A stretch of DNA of 64,000 bases from Caballeronia catudaia (GTDB lineage: Bacteria; Pseudomonadota; Gammaproteobacteria; Burkholderiales; Burkholderiaceae): assembly GCF_001544755.2 (NCBI RefSeq), contig NZ_FCOF02000023.1, forward strand, positions 1 to 64,000, given 5' to 3'. The first letter of the stretch is position 1. Every line of letters begins with the position of its first letter. Made by a program: the position numbers and the translations under genes. The notes beneath the pieces are model-generated. The model ran no database searches. It had not been told where the DNA came from and saw only the letters and a list, made by a program, of their open reading frames with translations. Shown here in pieces: positions 61,710 through 64,000 of this stretch.

Positions 61710-64000
61710 ATGCAAGAGAAAGCGCAGCATGTCGCTTGGGGCAAGCGACCGAGAGATGGCGATGAGAACGCGAAGTTTCATCCGCTTGGTGATCATATGC
61801 TGGATGTCGCGGCGTGTTTTATCGCGTTGACGGCGCAGGGCGGCCGCATCCGTGCAGCGATGCATGCGACAGCGGGGCGCGTGCTCGACGAAAAAGACAT
61901 CGCCCGGCTTGCCGTGTTCGTCTATTTGCACGACTTCGGCAAGGCGAATAGCGGTTTCCAGGCGAAGCGTTGGCGAACAGGCGCGCCGCGCGGCTGGCCT
62001 GCTCACGCTGGGCATGGCGTCGAAGCGCGGCTTGCGTTCGAACTCGATGAGAGTGTGCTTGCAGGATTGCCTCTCGATGACATGTCGGAATGGGGCGACG
62101 CCGCCTTCGATCTGATGCTCGCGAGCCTTGGGCATCATGGCCGGCCGCTACGCGAACCTGTCGGCATCGATCCGCACGTGTGGAAGCCCGTGTTCGATAC
62201 GGATGGACGCGAGGTCTATAACCCCGTGCTTACGCTGACGCAGATTGGCGATCAATTGCGGCGCAATCTGCCGGGAGCGTTCGAGCGGGGTGGCGAATCG
62301 CTGCCCGTTGGCCCTTCGTTCGTGCATCTGTTCGCGGGTCTCGTGCAACTGGCGGACTGGCTCGGATCGGACGAGAGATTCTTTGGCTACAGCGAACCGG
62401 GCGTCGGGCGGACCTTCGACGAAGCCCTTCAACGTGCGACCGAAGCCGTCGAAACGATCGGCCTGAATCCAAGGCAATTGCGCGCGGCGGTGAAGCACGC
62501 TGGCATCAAGTTTGAATCGGCTTTCGGGCTGAAGTCGCCGCGGCCGGCACAAGCCGCATTGGGCAATACCGAACTCGGTCCGCTGCTGATACTCGAATCG
62601 GAAACCGGCAGCGGCAAGACGGAAGCCGCGCTTTGGCGCTTCGTGACGCTCTTCGAGGCCGGCAAAGTCGACTCGCTCTACTTCGCGTTGCCAACGCGCG
62701 TCGCGGCGGTTCAATTGTACGAACGCGTGCGTGATTTCGTCGCGCGTCTTTGGCCGTCGAGTGCGCCCGTGGTCGTTCGCGCGCTGCCGGGCTACGAAAG
62801 CGCCGACGGCAGCGACAAGATCGCGTTGCCGGATTACGAGGTCCAATGGTCCGACCATCCCGATGACATCGCGGCGCCGAGGCGCTGGGCCGCCGAATCG
62901 CCGAAGCGCTTTCTCGCCGCGACGATCGCTGTCGGCACCGTCGATCAGGCATTGCTGGCCGCGTTGAGTGTTCGTCACGCTCATCTGAGGCATGCGATGC
63001 TGAGCCGGTCGCTGCTCGTAGTCGATGAAGTCCACGCGTCGGACACATACATGTCCGAGTTGCTGGAACATCTGCTGGACGCGCATCTGGCGACGGGCGG
63101 GCACGCGTTGTTGTTATCCGCGACGCTCGGTTCAAATCAGCGCGTGCGGTTCCAGGGCATCGTCACGGAGGCGGTCGGCAAGACGTATCTGCCAGTCGTC
63201 GAGGAAGCCTGTGCATTGCCGTATCCGGCGCTTACGGACGGCGCGCATGTGACGTGCTTAGGCAATAGCGGACTGAAGAAACGCATCCACTGGCAGACCA
63301 TCGACGCAATCGACGACCACGCGCATGTGGCTCGAATTGCCGTCGACGCAGCGCGGCAAGGGGCGCGCGTGCTGATCGTGCGCAACACGGTGCCATCGGC
63401 GATTGCGACGCAGAAAGCCATCGAAGCGTCGATCGACGATCGCGCCTGGCTGTTCGATGTCGACGGCACAGCGACTTTGCACCATAGCCGCTTCAGCCGG
63501 CAAGACCGTCCGTTGCTCGACGCGGCAGTCGAAGCGCGCATCGGCAAGGCGCGCGACGGCGCGAAGGCGTGCATCGTCGTCGGCACGCAGACGCTGGAAC
63601 AGAGCCTCGATCTCGACGCCGATCTCCTCATCACCGACATCTGTCCGATGGACGTGCTCCTGCAGCGCATCGGACGTTTGCATCGTCATGTGCGTCCTGA
63701 TTCGGAGAGGCCCGAAGCGTTCCGTCAGGCGCGCGTGTGGGTGCTCGTGCCAGAGAACGGATCTTTCGACGCGTACCTCGACCGCCCGCGCAATGGCCTC
63801 GGACGTCTGCGCAACGGTGGCGGCGTGTATCCCGACTTGCGCATGATAGAAGCGACACGCCGTCTCATCGACGAACAAACAGAACGCGAGATTCCTCGCG
63901 ACAATCGTGCGCTCGTCGAACGCGCGACGCATCCCGAATGCCTTGACGCAATCGCTGACGAGTTGGGCGCAGCGTGGAAGCACCTGGCGCGACAACTCGA
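61710..64000 (+). CDS. cas3: CRISPR-associated Cas3 HD nuclease-helicase (3' partial)
   Basis: Open from ATG 61710 through the end of the window (763 codons, no stop). An N-terminal HD nuclease has HPLGDHMLDVA (His24, His29), YLHDFGKANSGFQ (His74-Asp75), HAGHG and SLGHHGRP. The helicase has Walker A ETGSGKT (Lys303), DEVH at 439-442, LLSATLG, and QRIGRLHRH from Gln652. Cas3 unwinds and degrades target DNA after Cascade recognition. Other cas genes and the array should lie to the right. AAGGCAGG precedes the start. The subtype (I-C, I-E or I-G) cannot be fixed from this gene alone. Confidence 0.88.
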   Translation, partial: MQEKAQHVAWGKRPRDGDENAKFHPLGDHMLDVAACFIALTAQGGRIRAAMHATAGRVLDEKDIARLAVFVYLHDFGKANSGFQAKRWRTGAPRGWPAHAGHGVEARLAFELDESVLAGLPLDDMSEWGDAAFDLMLASLGHHGRPLREPVGIDPHVWKPVFDTDGREVYNPVLTLTQIGDQLRRNLPGAFERGGESLPVGPSFVHLFAGLVQLADWLGSDERFFGYSEPGVGRTFDEALQRATEAVETIGLNPRQLRAAVKHAGIKFESAFGLKSPRPAQAALGNTELGPLLILESETGSGKTEAALWRFVTLFEAGKVDSLYFALPTRVAAVQLYERVRDFVARLWPSSAPVVVRALPGYESADGSDKIALPDYEVQWSDHPDDIAAPRRWAAESPKRFLAATIAVGTVDQALLAALSVRHAHLRHAMLSRSLLVVDEVHASDTYMSELLEHLLDAHLATGGHALLLSATLGSNQRVRFQGIVTEAVGKTYLPVVEEACALPYPALTDGAHVTCLGNSGLKKRIHWQTIDAIDDHAHVARIAVDAARQGARVLIVRNTVPSAIATQKAIEASIDDRAWLFDVDGTATLHHSRFSRQDRPLLDAAVEARIGKARDGAKACIVVGTQTLEQSLDLDADLLITDICPMDVLLQRIGRLHRHVRPDSERPEAFRQARVWVLVPENGSFDAYLDRPRNGLGRLRNGGGVYPDLRMIEATRRLIDEQTEREIPRDNRALVERATHPECLDAIADELGAAWKHLARQL

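Noticed and set aside
60278..61744. 488-residue minus-strand open frame
   Set aside because: Antisense to the MFS transporter; Arg/His/Gln-rich with no domain.

Overview
The window is high-GC DNA with codon use and gene content typical of Burkholderia sensu lato (Burkholderia, Paraburkholderia or Caballeronia). It carries the replication and partition locus of a secondary replicon. This locus holds a Rep_3-type initiator, a ParA/ParB pair on the opposite strand, a KfrA-like coiled-coil protein, an integrase-like protein, five perfect copies of the palindrome CTTTATGCGCATAAAG (parS-like), and at least 18 same-orientation 17-bp iterons in about 1.2 kb. I read it as the origin region of a chromid (second or third chromosome) or megaplasmid. 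Genus and replicon are inferences.

Layout. 1-1718: end of a hopanoid gene group (hpnK 5'-truncated by the window edge, hpnL). 1749-2797: autoregulated MarR-GNAT fusion. 2799-9142: sugar-acid dehydratase and DHDPS-family pair (arabinonate-type pathway), then an MFS transporter and M20 amidohydrolase with a divergent LysR. 9182-10522: small envelope proteins. 10550-13636: threonine degradation (tdh, kbl) with a divergent XRE-cupin regulator. 13773-16061: CsbD-like stress protein, an unknown 118-aa gene behind a near-perfect LexA box, and a DUF2252 protein. 16247-23415: the origin/partition block. 23785-26860: large GNAT acyltransferase fusion and an unknown gene. 26965-36709: IclR-controlled non-phosphorylative L-fucose (6-deoxyhexose) catabolic operon with its own ABC importer. 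36900-44973: unlinked housekeeping-type genes (MFS, MscS-CNBD channel, thioesterase, chemoreceptor, AGE epimerase, unknown membrane protein, 50-aa peptide). 45431-59998: choline/glycine-betaine uptake and the lower betaine pathway (ABC transporter, two GlxA/AraC regulators, serine dehydratase, heterotetrameric sarcosine oxidase, FolB-like protein). 60107-61525: MFS transporter. 61710-64000: first 763 codons of a Cas3 helicase-nuclease that runs off the end.

How it fits together. The betaine block imports quaternary amines, oxidises sarcosine to glycine with one-carbon transfer to tetrahydrofolate, and deaminates serine to pyruvate. The fucose block oxidises L-fucose through lactone, acid and keto-deoxy acid to pyruvate plus lactate. 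Its dehydratase slot is filled by a UxaA-type pair instead of an enolase-superfamily enzyme. The Cas3 start marks the edge of a CRISPR-Cas locus to the right. No CRISPR array, insertion sequence, rRNA or tRNA was seen inside the window.
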